From a virus, in the IMG/VR virus record IMGVR_UViG_3300031772_004387, positions 1 to 47,007 of that record: a stretch of DNA of 47,007 nucleotides, one strand, 5' to 3'. The notes below the pieces were generated by a model. That model did not search any database, was not told the DNA's origin, and worked only from the letters and a program-made list of their open reading frames with translations. The translations under genes were made by a program, and so were the position numbers. Position 1 is the first letter of the stretch. Every line of letters starts with the position of its first letter. This document shows, in pieces, positions 40,870 to 47,007 of the stretch.

Positions 40870-41105
40870 GCGATCCTCCTGTGCTTGTAAAATTTTCTGA
40901 TGATTCGAAACGCGCACCAGGCAACCAGCCAATGAGCTTCCATGGCGAATGTCTCTCCGTGGTAAAAGATGTTCGTCCATTCGCCATCGGAAAAGAATCG
41001 AGTTTGTACGGCCCGAATGTCCGGCGATAACAGAAATCCAACGGTCGGAGTAGGATCGTATTTTATCGACCGGATCGCCCGGTACGCACGCGAAAGACAG
41101 TTCAA
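40866..41105 (-). CDS. Small protein with TTG start, unknown
   Basis: The 79-residue product (MNCLSRAYRAIRSIKYDPTPTV...) is basic with a Trp/Phe-rich middle (NIFYHGETFAMEAHWLVAWCAF) and a basic tail. The start is TTG 41105 overlapping the stop before it (TTGA), with GGAAGGA upstream. No signal peptide. Function unknown. Confidence 0.6.
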   Translation of the reverse strand: MNCLSRAYRAIRSIKYDPTPTVGFLLSPDIRAVQTRFFSDGEWTNIFYHGETFAMEAHWLVAWCAFRIIRKFYKHRRIA

Positions 41106-41536
41106 AACGGTCCTTCCACGTCCGAAACGGTCTTATCTCCGGGTTCCGGCGCGCTTACGGAAGGACCGCCCTCGGTGGGTGTTTCTTTTTCCTGCATATC
41201 GAGCTCGGATTGCAACTCGCGCGCGGTCATATCGCGGCGCTCGATGATTTCGAATGTGTCACGACGCTTGGTTAATACAACCCCCGACACATAATCCGGA
41301 ATGATATCCACGTCTATCATCTTGTGCATCTTCCCGGAAGTGATCCGCTGGGTGGCCGTATCGATCGTCGCTTCCTCTCGGGCCAGTTGGGCTTTCGCTT
41401 GGGTGGCCATGGCCTTGAGTTCGTTTTCGAGTTCCGTCTGCCGGTTGATCGCCTGGGATAGAACGTATGCCTCGTGAAGAATTTCCTCCTGCGTCATCAC
41501 GCATTCGAGCAACCGTTTCTCCGTCGTCGTTTTCAT
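41102..41536 (-). CDS. Helical early protein preceded by a CRISPR-repeat-like element
   Basis: The 144-residue product is mainly coiled coil at residues 15-65 (EEILHEAYVLSQAINRQTELE, then KAMATQAKAQLAREEATID), with a charged middle (VDIIPDYVSGVVLTKRRD) and a disordered acidic tail. It resembles host-nuclease inhibitor-type or recombination-accessory proteins only in shape. Ribosome site GGAGGAA precedes ATG 41536. The type I-C-like hairpin element ends 18 bp upstream of the start. Confidence 0.65.
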   Translation of the reverse strand: MKTTTEKRLLECVMTQEEILHEAYVLSQAINRQTELENELKAMATQAKAQLAREEATIDTATQRITSGKMHKMIDVDIIPDYVSGVVLTKRRDTFEIIERRDMTARELQSELDMQEKETPTEGGPSVSAPEPGDKTVSDVEGPF

Positions 41537-41554
41537 GCTTCCTCCGTCTGGTTA

Positions 41555-41585
41555 GTTTCAATCCACGCGCCGCATGGGGCGCGAC
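41555..41585 (-). ncRNA. Solitary type I-C CRISPR-repeat-like element, copy 1
   Basis: Minus strand: GT, stem CGCGCC (41583-41578), loop CCATGC, stem GGCGCG (41571-41566), then TGGATTGAAAC (41565-41555): 31 nt in all. Length, the GTCGC opening, the hairpin and the 11-nt ending are those of type I-C CRISPR repeats, whose Cas5 cuts at the base of the hairpin and leaves TGGATTGAAAC as crRNA handle. No second repeat or cas gene is present, so it is solitary. It lies between two genes of the early unit. Expression and Cas binding are inferred. Confidence 0.7.
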
Positions 41586-41596
41586 CACTAATGCCA

Positions 41597-42421
41597 TTAT
41601 TTTTGAATAAGACCAACGCCCATGACCTTGGCGGGCGGCGTCGTATCGACCGGGATCCCCTCGTAGGAAACGATCGTCTTTCGAGCCATGCCGTTTGTCA
41701 TGTAAATTTTATAAACAAACGGTCCGTTCACGCTCACGTCGAAAACGAATTCATTCGGGTAGACCGTCGTGCTGCCGCGGGTGCCCTTGGTCTGAAATTG
41801 CGTCTGATACATGGACCCGATCGAGACAGTTATTTTACTGTTGCCGTACGCTCCGCATCCATAGACTACGCATTTGATTTGTCCTTTTTTCATGGGAATA
41901 ATCGTGCTCACCGATCCGGAATCGGCATACAGACCGGGCCCGAACAGAGCTGTAAGATTTAAGAATTTTGTGAATGGATCAATCCGGTTTTCCGTGTAAA
42001 TCCATTTCGGCTGACGGAAAGTTTCGTCCGTAAAGGGCAAGGCATCCTGCGCCGGAGGCTCAATCGGGGGAGGGATGACGGCCGCGGGTCTGAACGCCAC
42101 TTTCACGGTGTCGCTCGGGATCCCGAGATTACCCGCTGAATCCTTGGCCGCAACGCAAAGCAGCGAGGAATCCGCCAGAACGTCTTGCGTAAAAATATAG
42201 GTCGTGTCCGAGGTGCCGAATGTCACCCAGCCCAATCCAGGGTTGATGTAGGTGAATTTGTAGATCCAGTACTCGATCTTCGGTTCATTGATCTTTTGCC
42301 AGATCAGGCCTACCCGATTGACGTCCTTCGAGAAAACATAGGTCCGCTTGAAAGCGTACTGCGCGTTAATCGTAACGAACGCGAACGCCATGCTTGCGAG
42401 TAAAACCATCGTCTTTTTCAT
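41597..42421 (-). CDS. Exported protein with fibronectin III-like domain
   Basis: The 274-residue product begins MKKTMVLLASMAFAFVTINA, a Sec signal peptide. Residues 22-115 form a fibronectin III-like sandwich (VGLIWQKINEPKIEYWIYKF, DSLLCVAAKDSAGNLG-like segment, DTVKVAF), a Pro-rich linker follows, and residues 145-260 form a second beta domain. AAGGAG 6 nt before ATG 42421 fixes the start; the frame to 42535 is a spurious extension. It overlaps the previous gene by 56 bp. An exported adhesion-type protein in an early unit is unusual; a surface-masking role is a guess. Confidence 0.75.
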   Translation of the reverse strand: MKKTMVLLASMAFAFVTINAQYAFKRTYVFSKDVNRVGLIWQKINEPKIEYWIYKFTYINPGLGWVTFGTSDTTYIFTQDVLADSSLLCVAAKDSAGNLGIPSDTVKVAFRPAAVIPPPIEPPAQDALPFTDETFRQPKWIYTENRIDPFTKFLNLTALFGPGLYADSGSVSTIIPMKKGQIKCVVYGCGAYGNSKITVSIGSMYQTQFQTKGTRGSTTVYPNEFVFDVSVNGPFVYKIYMTNGMARKTIVSYEGIPVDTTPPAKVMGVGLIQK

Positions 42422-42671
42422 TTCCTTGCTCCTTCCAAAAGTGACAGGCCGGTGATTTGAGACGGATATCAGTCGCCGGCCCACTGCTCTGATATCCTTC
42501 CTTGCATTTGTAATATAGATTTGCGTACTGAACATAGATCCTGTTTCCGCACGTCCCGCACGTCTCGCCCTCGGGACCGGTCCCGGGATGCGCCGCGTAT
42601 CCGGTGACGCGGTGCTTCGCCTTGACGGACGGATCGGGCATGACGTCGAAGATTTCAGTCTGATCCGTCAT
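42366..42671 (-). CDS. Small zinc-ribbon phage protein
   Basis: The 101-residue product contains GYAAHPGTGPEGETCGTCGN (residues 23-42), then YYKCKEG, GPATDIRLKSPACHFW: four or five cysteines spaced like a treble zinc ribbon. The G-P-E-G-E-T-C-G-x-C and S-P-A-C-x-x-W signatures occur in many phage proteins of unknown function. It overlaps the neighbours (ATGA at the start). Its end overlaps the next gene by 56 bp. Confidence 0.75.
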   Translation of the reverse strand: MTDQTEIFDVMPDPSVKAKHRVTGYAAHPGTGPEGETCGTCGNRIYVQYANLYYKCKEGYQSSGPATDIRLKSPACHFWKEQGNEKDDGFTRKHGVRVRYD

Positions 42672-42871
42672 AATTGGTGCATCGTCCCGTTGACAAAATA
42701 GATCTTGTCGTAGAAAAGAGCGAAGGATTTCCCGAATCCTGGTTTTTTCGATTCGGCGATGTGACACGTAAAATCCCCGCTCGGCTCCGCGTCGAGACGT
42801 TTCTTTTCCTTTTTCAGCCAGTCAAGATCGTCTGGTTTCAACCAGTTCGTGATACGGTTCAGGTCGTTCAT
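42668..42871 (-). CDS. Small protein, unknown (67 residues)
   Basis: The product (MNDLNRITNWLKPDDLDWLKKEKKRLDAEP...) has a Lys/Asp-rich helical start and a strand-rich end (SFALFYDKIYFVNGT). It is coupled on both sides: TAATG with the gene before and ATGA with the next. No motif recognised. Confidence 0.65.
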   Translation of the reverse strand: MNDLNRITNWLKPDDLDWLKKEKKRLDAEPSGDFTCHIAESKKPGFGKSFALFYDKIYFVNGTMHQL

Positions 42872-43476
42872 TAAATACCTCCTATGAGCAAAGCAGCGAC
42901 CAGCGCCAGCCCGAACCCCGTCATCCCACCGTACCCGAATCCGGTCCAGAAGTGTCCGGGAGGACAGGGATTCTCAATGCGATACTGTTTTTGGATCCGG
43001 TCGACCACGGCCTGATCTCCATCCATGAACCGAATTGTGTTCATGAACGAAGTCACCGGCGCCGGCGCGGTCGCCTCGATGTGGGATTCGATTGATCCGA
43101 AGTACATCGTCGGATGGATGAAAGTTTTGTCGGACCGGTAGAGTTTAAGGCCCACCGCGGTATCCTCGGGCGGAATCGTCCACCGTCTGGTCGTAGGCAA
43201 AGCTTTCTCGATCGCCCGAATCGACAACTGCCGATGAAGTTCCGCGATTGTTCGTTCGCTGGCCAATTCGCTCATCCTCAGCCGGGCGTAGTTTTCGGTA
43301 AGAACATCAGTCACCATGACGACCGAATCCGGAGGTGACGGAGCTGGTCCCGGGATCGGCCTGTATTCGATCTTCACTCGTGGATTGAAAAAATACATGC
43401 ACGCGAAGAAGCAGGCACTCATAGACAAGAAAATACAGCCAGCCAAAACAGCCTTGGACATTGATGAATTTGTCAT
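42871..43476 (-). CDS. Membrane-anchored protein with two hydrophobic ends
   Basis: The 201-residue product starts MTNSSMSKAVLAGCIFLSMS, with a hydrophobic span at about 8-30 (rich in Cys and Phe), a Pro-rich linker, a helical middle (NYARLRMSELASERTIAELHRQ) and a C-terminal glycine-rich hydrophobic segment (GYGGMTGFGLALVAALLIGGI, split). This suggests an inner-membrane protein with most of its chain outside or inside the cytoplasm. ATG 43476 overlaps the previous stop (ATGA); the frame is open to 43872, but that part is the shadow of another gene. Confidence 0.65.
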   Translation of the reverse strand: MTNSSMSKAVLAGCIFLSMSACFFACMYFFNPRVKIEYRPIPGPAPSPPDSVVMVTDVLTENYARLRMSELASERTIAELHRQLSIRAIEKALPTTRRWTIPPEDTAVGLKLYRSDKTFIHPTMYFGSIESHIEATAPAPVTSFMNTIRFMDGDQAVVDRIQKQYRIENPCPPGHFWTGFGYGGMTGFGLALVAALLIGGI

Positions 43477-43925
43477 GTGTCCTCCGATCCGTGAAATCTG
43501 TGATGCGCGTCCATGCGGTTCAGTTCGGATGCGCAGTTTTCGGCGATGCCACACAGGGGAGTAATAAAATTCGCCGTCTTTACCGCATTCCCGTATTTTT
43601 TGAAGAGTCTGCCCACCGTCGCGTAAAACTCCGCCTGTGCCTTGATGTCCTGCGCCCGGTTGCCGATCGAGGTGTCCAAATTCGACGGCCGACGTTTTCT
43701 TATTTCGTCCCAGCACATTCGCTTTATCGTGCCCGGAAGAGGAAAGTCTTTCAACGGAAAATCCATGTCGCCTATCTGAAGCATGACTTCCGTAAAAATA
43801 TCGAGAGATATATTCTTCAGGATGAGCCAGTAAGATTCCTCCATGCGCTTCATGGTTGGGATATCCTGCCATTTAAGCTGGGCCATAGGTTCGAAAGAAA
43901 GGTTGAATTGGTATCGGTCCATCAT
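43473..43925 (-). CDS. Replication-module protein, unknown
   Basis: The 150-residue product (MMDRYQFNLSFEPMAQLKWQD...) is helical and has a central DxxIRKRRPSNLDT loop and a basic C-terminal helix. It directly follows a replication-initiator-like gene (ATGA overlap), the usual place of helicase-loader or loader-like genes, but no ATPase motif is seen. Function is inferred from position only. Confidence 0.6.
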   Translation of the reverse strand: MMDRYQFNLSFEPMAQLKWQDIPTMKRMEESYWLILKNISLDIFTEVMLQIGDMDFPLKDFPLPGTIKRMCWDEIRKRRPSNLDTSIGNRAQDIKAQAEFYATVGRLFKKYGNAVKTANFITPLCGIAENCASELNRMDAHHRFHGSEDT

Positions 43926-44677
43926 GTCCCCTGTCTGGCAATTTGTTCTTTCGTCAAAATATTCTGTGAATTGGAATATTTACCTTCGAGGACCTTGAAC
44001 ACATTTGTGTCGTTTGCGATAAACCAGTCGAAATCTGCCTTCCATCCACGATCGTTGTTTCCAATAAGAAAAGGTATATCCTGAGCCAGACGGATGGCCA
44101 TGACGAATTTATCATAAAAATCCGGATCTGAAAGACGAGCCCGGCACTTATTTGCCCTTGCGTGGGTCAGCCTTTGATGCGTGGGTAGTTTTCCGTTGTT
44201 TTCGTGGTACGCCAACCATAGAGAATTGGTTGATGTTTTCACCTCTCCCCCCACACCCCTCTCTTCTTCCTTTTCCTTATCCTTTTCCTTATCCTTTTCC
44301 TTTTCTTCAAGGCTTCGCGAAGCCTTGGGTAACCCTTTACATACCCTTTTGAATAGACTATGTTTTTTAAGGAGTTGCATGTAATGTAAGTGAGGTTTGC
44401 ACTTAGGAGTCAATTCCCCATATTGAAAATCACAAAAGTCAATAAGCCACCATTTCCCGTTGTTTAAAATCTCTATATTTTTGTTGCATTTTTCAACCAA
44501 CAAATCGAAGTCAACGTGCTCTCCAATACAGAACCAAGCCAGCTCGAAATCCGCATCCCACACCCCCACATTATCGCAATTATCCGTGATGTACTGCCAA
44601 GCTGTTTTTAGAGACGGGGATAATTCTCTGTACCATTGTTTTTTCCAGATTGCAGTATCCCTAAACCTTTTTGACAT
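43922..44677 (-). CDS. Phage replication initiator-like protein
   Basis: The 251-residue product starts MSKRFRDTAIWKKQWYRELSP, the N-terminal winged-helix pattern of phage replisome-organiser proteins (ELSPSLKTAWQYITDNCDN, VGVWDADFELAW). A basic EKEKDKEKDKEKEEE linker, encoded by a 12-bp microsatellite, joins it to a C-terminal part (170-251) with GWKADFDWFIANDTNVFKVLEG, typical of the DnaA/replication-protein C-terminus in phages. ATG 44677 is chosen for the N-terminal match and the GGGG run upstream; the frame goes back to 44707. It would bind the phage origin. Confidence 0.8.
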   Translation of the reverse strand: MSKRFRDTAIWKKQWYRELSPSLKTAWQYITDNCDNVGVWDADFELAWFCIGEHVDFDLLVEKCNKNIEILNNGKWWLIDFCDFQYGELTPKCKPHLHYMQLLKKHSLFKRVCKGLPKASRSLEEKEKDKEKDKEKEEERGVGGEVKTSTNSLWLAYHENNGKLPTHQRLTHARANKCRARLSDPDFYDKFVMAIRLAQDIPFLIGNNDRGWKADFDWFIANDTNVFKVLEGKYSNSQNILTKEQIARQGT

Positions 44678-44999
44678 CCCCACCCCCCACCAGAAACCGT
44701 TTCTCATCCACTTTTTTGATTATCGAGCGGCGCTTTTTGACAGGCATGGAATTTTTCAAGACTTCATCCGACAGGGCCCGCAGATAAAAACCAGCTTCCG
44801 TTTTGACGAAAAGTTTGTACTTAAGAAATATCGCATCCAACATTTCCTCGTCGCATTCAAGAATTTCTTGAAGCCGAGGAAGATCCGCCGGGAGGCCTCC
44901 GTGGGTGATGTTGTAGTGGACCGCGCGCATGATGACGCCAAGGTAGGCATTCCCGCGATGCAGGAACGGGGAAATTAGGTTTTCAATTTGGAATTTCAT
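44661..44999 (-). CDS. DUF1376-like small replication protein
   Basis: The 112-residue product starts MKFQIENLISPFLHRGNAYLG and matches the DUF1376/YdaU pattern: RGNAYLGVIMRAVHYNITHGGLP (split at residues 14-36), LPRLQEILECDEEMLDAIFLKY, and GFYLRALSDEVL. Such proteins accompany phage replication genes and have winged-helix-like folds. It overlaps the methyltransferase stop (ATGA), which fixes the start; the longer frame to 45095 runs through the methyltransferase. The stop overlaps the next gene by 17 bp. Confidence 0.75.
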   Translation of the reverse strand: MKFQIENLISPFLHRGNAYLGVIMRAVHYNITHGGLPADLPRLQEILECDEEMLDAIFLKYKLFVKTEAGFYLRALSDEVLKNSMPVKKRRSIIKKVDEKRFLVGGGDVKKV

Positions 45000-46102
45000 A
45001 CGTGGAGCCCGAGTTGTCCGGTTCTGGATTTTATCATCGATGCATATTCCCGGTTGAGTTCGATCCCGATGTATAGACGTCCGAGTTTTTCGCAAACTTC
45101 TCCCGTGGTTCCTGAACCAAAGAATGGATCCAGGACGATATCGTCTTTCCTGCTTCCGGCCAGGATGCAGGGGATGATGAGTTTAGGCGGATACGTGGAG
45201 TAGTGCCCGCCCTTGATAGGCGAGGTTGCGACGGTCCAAACGGTGCGTTTATTGCGAAATTCGACGGTTTTTGTGACGGCAGCAGATAAGCTTCGATTTG
45301 CGTGGATGGTCCGGTTGGCATGTTGGACGTCCCGTAATTTATGAATTCGGCTGTTTTTCCCCTCTTTCTTGAACCTGTCGTGGCCCCCCTCTCCGAGCGA
45401 TGTGTCCCAGTTGTTTGGGAGTTTTTTGGCTTTCAGGTGGACGCCTCGGCCTCGATCGTGTGCATTTCCGGTGGTCCTCTCCTTGATCGCCTCGGCGTTG
45501 AAATAATATTTCCTGCTTTTTGTGAACAGGAAAATATGTTCGTGCGATCGAGTACATCGGTCTTTCACGCTCTCGGGCATGACATTAGACTTATTCCAAA
45601 TGATCTCCTGTCTCAGAATCCATCCACTCGATCGCAGAGCGAACGCGCAAAGCCAGGGGATCCCCACTAATTCCTTCGGTCGATATCCGGGGATCGGCAT
45701 TCTATTTGGCTGGGTCATTCCGCTCATGGCTGGGGCGCTGCCGGGCGTTCGAATGCCGAAATGAGCAGAAAACCTATCGCCCCGCGTTCCTCCGCCCGGG
45801 CATGCTCCTACCTTGCCGGCGCCGGTCGCGTATGTATCGCCAAGGTTAAGCCAAAGGGTGCCATCGTATCGTAAAACATTGAAAATCAAAGAAAAAATCT
45901 CTACGATATGCCGAACGTACATTTCAGGAGTGGGTTCAAGGCCCAGGGATCCCCGCCAGCCATCATCCCAAAGAAGGGGTTCGTTCCCATAATCCCGAAG
46001 ACCCCAGTACGGTGGGGAAGTCACGACCATCTGAACTTTTTCGTTACGGGTGATCATGCCCCATAAAGAAGCCCTGCAATCCCCGAAAAGAACCTTATTC
46101 AT
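44996..46102 (-). CDS. DNA methyltransferase (TSPPYW class, beta-type order)
   Basis: This adds a methyl group to adenine-N6 or cytosine-N4 in DNA. The 368-residue product has motif IV TSPPYW at residues 28-33 near the N-terminus and motif I DPFFGSGTTG at 325-334 near the C-terminus, with about 250 residues between that hold a target-recognition part. The order is that of beta-class enzymes. S-P-P-Y fits N4-cytosine or N6-adenine enzymes. No cognate nuclease is nearby, so it is an orphan and may protect phage DNA. Its ribosome site is weak. Confidence 0.88.
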   Translation of the reverse strand: MNKVLFGDCRASLWGMITRNEKVQMVVTSPPYWGLRDYGNEPLLWDDGWRGSLGLEPTPEMYVRHIVEIFSLIFNVLRYDGTLWLNLGDTYATGAGKVGACPGGGTRGDRFSAHFGIRTPGSAPAMSGMTQPNRMPIPGYRPKELVGIPWLCAFALRSSGWILRQEIIWNKSNVMPESVKDRCTRSHEHIFLFTKSRKYYFNAEAIKERTTGNAHDRGRGVHLKAKKLPNNWDTSLGEGGHDRFKKEGKNSRIHKLRDVQHANRTIHANRSLSAAVTKTVEFRNKRTVWTVATSPIKGGHYSTYPPKLIIPCILAGSRKDDIVLDPFFGSGTTGEVCEKLGRLYIGIELNREYASMIKSRTGQLGLHV

Positions 46103-46210
46103 AACTAAAACCTGCTATTTATCCTTGGGCCGCCTGGTGCGTTTTTAGGGCTATTCCGGATTTCAGAACAGCGGACCTTTCCGAACGGGCCGAGCGTCGA
46201 TTCTCCGAGG

Positions 46211-46546
46211 CTACGGTTTGCTCTTGGCGGCGGGTTTAGGCTGTTGCTCGGATTTATTAGGTAAAGGCTCCGGATTCGGGATTTGACGTGCCGTCCGAAG
46301 GCTGTCGAGCTGGGGAATGGTCCGGATTTTAGAAAGTTGCTGGGTGAATACTTGGACCCCGTAATCCAAATTCGTGTACGCCGTGGTCACGGTCTTGAGT
46401 TGGCCCATAGCGTCCACGAGCAGGTCCTTTGATTGTTGAATGTCCTGGGATGCCGGGGATAATTGAGCATGCTGGTTGACTTGAGTGAGACCCGGGATGG
46501 CAATCAAGCAAAGGATTGCGATGGTGAGTACGGTTTTCGTCTTCAT
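46211..46546 (-). CDS. Exported coiled-coil protein
   Basis: The 111-residue product begins MKTKTVLTIAILCLIAIPGLTQ, a Sec signal peptide, then a coiled coil at about 35-80 (DIQQSKDLLVDAMGQLKTV, TYTNLDYGVQVF) and a Pro/Lys-rich end. Composition resembles Rz1-like or periplasmic coiled-coil proteins, but no lipobox is present. AAGGAG before ATG 46546. It lies 27 bp after the terminase stop; a spanin-like role is possible. Confidence 0.7.
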   Translation of the reverse strand: MKTKTVLTIAILCLIAIPGLTQVNQHAQLSPASQDIQQSKDLLVDAMGQLKTVTTAYTNLDYGVQVFTQQLSKIRTIPQLDSLRTARQIPNPEPLPNKSEQQPKPAAKSKP

Positions 46547-46573
46547 GGTGTTTCTCCTTCTGGTTTGTGATGG

Positions 46574-47007
46574 TTAAACGAATTCAGCGCCCTCTTTTTT
46601 GTGCCACTGATCGACTTCTTCGTCGTCCTCGCTTTTATCGCCGTAATCCCCGCGGGGTTCGTAGTAAATATTCGGATCCGGGGGGATGTACTCGAATGGC
46701 ATGACCGCGGCGTACCGGATGACGTCCATGGGATCCTTGCCGATCTCCAAAACCTTCACGGAAAGGTCTTTTTTCTCCTGGGCCTTCCCGACGATCGTAT
46801 CGTATTTGTAGTTTTTGAAAGACCAGATGACGTTTTTGCAGCAGGGATCGATCAGGAATGGGAATTCCTCCTGGGAGATGCCCTCCGCCGGAAGTTTCAG
46901 TAGGGATTTGACGAATTTATGACCGTCGTACAGATCGTCGTTGGATGACGTGATGAACGACCGAGGCCGATCGAGTAGGGCGAATTCGTTCTCGTACACG
47001 TCCTTGG
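46574..47007 (-). CDS. terL: Terminase large subunit, C-terminal part (same gene as at 1-1373)
   Basis: The frame runs without stop to the right edge and matches the left-end gene through the 126-bp repeat. It contains the end of the nuclease half, with GKDPMDVIRYAAVMPF near the C-terminus supplying the last conserved acidic residue, and an acidic tail (SEDDEEVDQWHKKEGAEFV). The stop is TAA at 46576-46574. The two entries are halves of one 559-residue protein. Confidence 0.9.
   Translation of the reverse strand, partial: KDVYENEFALLDRPRSFITSSNDDLYDGHKFVKSLLKLPAEGISQEEFPFLIDPCCKNVIWSFKNYKYDTIVGKAQEKKDLSVKVLEIGKDPMDVIRYAAVMPFEYIPPDPNIYYEPRGDYGDKSEDDEEVDQWHKKEGAEFV
46882..47007. repeat. Direct terminal repeat, right copy (circle overlap)
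   Basis: Exact copy of bases 2-127. See the left copy. It lies inside the large terminase gene and joins the ends without disturbing its frame. Confidence 0.9.

Noticed and set aside
18928-41585. A CRISPR array
   Set aside because: The two repeat-like units are 22 kb apart, each single, without spacers or cas genes.
1-47007. Integrase, excisionase or repressor genes (temperate lifestyle)
   Set aside because: No tyrosine or serine recombinase signature and no clear repressor-operator region; the RHH-like and HTH-like proteins are better explained as an unknown regulator and a small terminase.
1-47007. tRNA or rRNA genes
   Set aside because: No cloverleaf or rRNA-like stretch was recognised by eye; a covariance-model search would settle this.

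Overview
The window is a complete or nearly complete genome of a virulent-looking, short-tailed (podovirus-type) double-stranded DNA phage, assembled as a circle. Bases 2-127 recur exactly at 46882-47007, and joining them gives a circle of 46,881 bp and restores one continuous large terminase gene of 559 codons across the ends. There is a portal, scaffold, N4-gp56/DUF4043-type capsid protein, adaptor proteins, a propeller/nozzle-like tail protein, fibres and one giant internal protein. There is no tape measure, sheath or tail-tube gene, which argues for a podovirus. I see no integrase, no lysogeny repressor and no tRNA. The host cannot be named. Strong Shine-Dalgarno sites, sigma70-type promoters and many Sec signal peptides point to an ordinary bacterium with an exported proteome. 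Two elements resembling type I-C CRISPR repeats suggest that I-C systems occur among its hosts.

The genome reads as three transcription units. (1) A late unit on the minus strand, from a promoter at 34523-34495 down to a hairpin terminator at 4255-4216. It encodes a small-terminase-like protein, then after a 463-bp noncoding leader the adaptor/HU-like/tail/fibre genes, an NlpC/P60 lysin with a small membrane protein, portal, scaffold, capsid, holin-like and internal virion proteins, a 3323-residue ejected-type protein with a helicase and an HExxH site, and three exported proteins. (2) A minus-strand recombination/packaging/replication unit from a promoter at 4209-4181: a small protein, YqaJ-type exonuclease, RecT, large terminase, then through the circle junction to an exported coiled-coil protein, DNA methyltransferase, replication proteins, membrane and exported proteins, a RuvC-like resolvase and small genes, ending at the bidirectional terminator at 38900-38871. 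(3) A plus-strand unit of small, mostly unknown genes, from a promoter at 34610-34638 to the same terminator: a DUF6573-like protein, a RadC/JAB fragment, a hexapeptide-repeat protein, an HNH endonuclease and a DUF6166-like protein.

Most neighbouring genes overlap by 1-4 bp (ATGA, TGATG, TAATG), so translation is heavily coupled. All three promoters have TTGACA, a 17-bp spacer and a TATATT/TATCTT box, and an ATG lies only 6-10 nt past the -10 box, so the first gene of each unit may be translated from a leaderless message.

The most unusual finding is a pair of solitary elements on the minus strand, 41585-41555 and 18969-18928. Each is a GC-rich hairpin followed directly by TGGATTGAAAC, the 3' end of type I-C CRISPR repeats, and each sits just upstream of a gene's ribosome binding site. 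They look like solitary repeat units, that is, candidate RNA anti-CRISPRs or Cas5-processing sites, in a genome with no cas genes and no array. Also notable are at least six phage proteins with Sec signal peptides, one of them a tail-fibre-like protein, and an exact 14-copy 18-bp repeat encoding a beta-helix-like domain.
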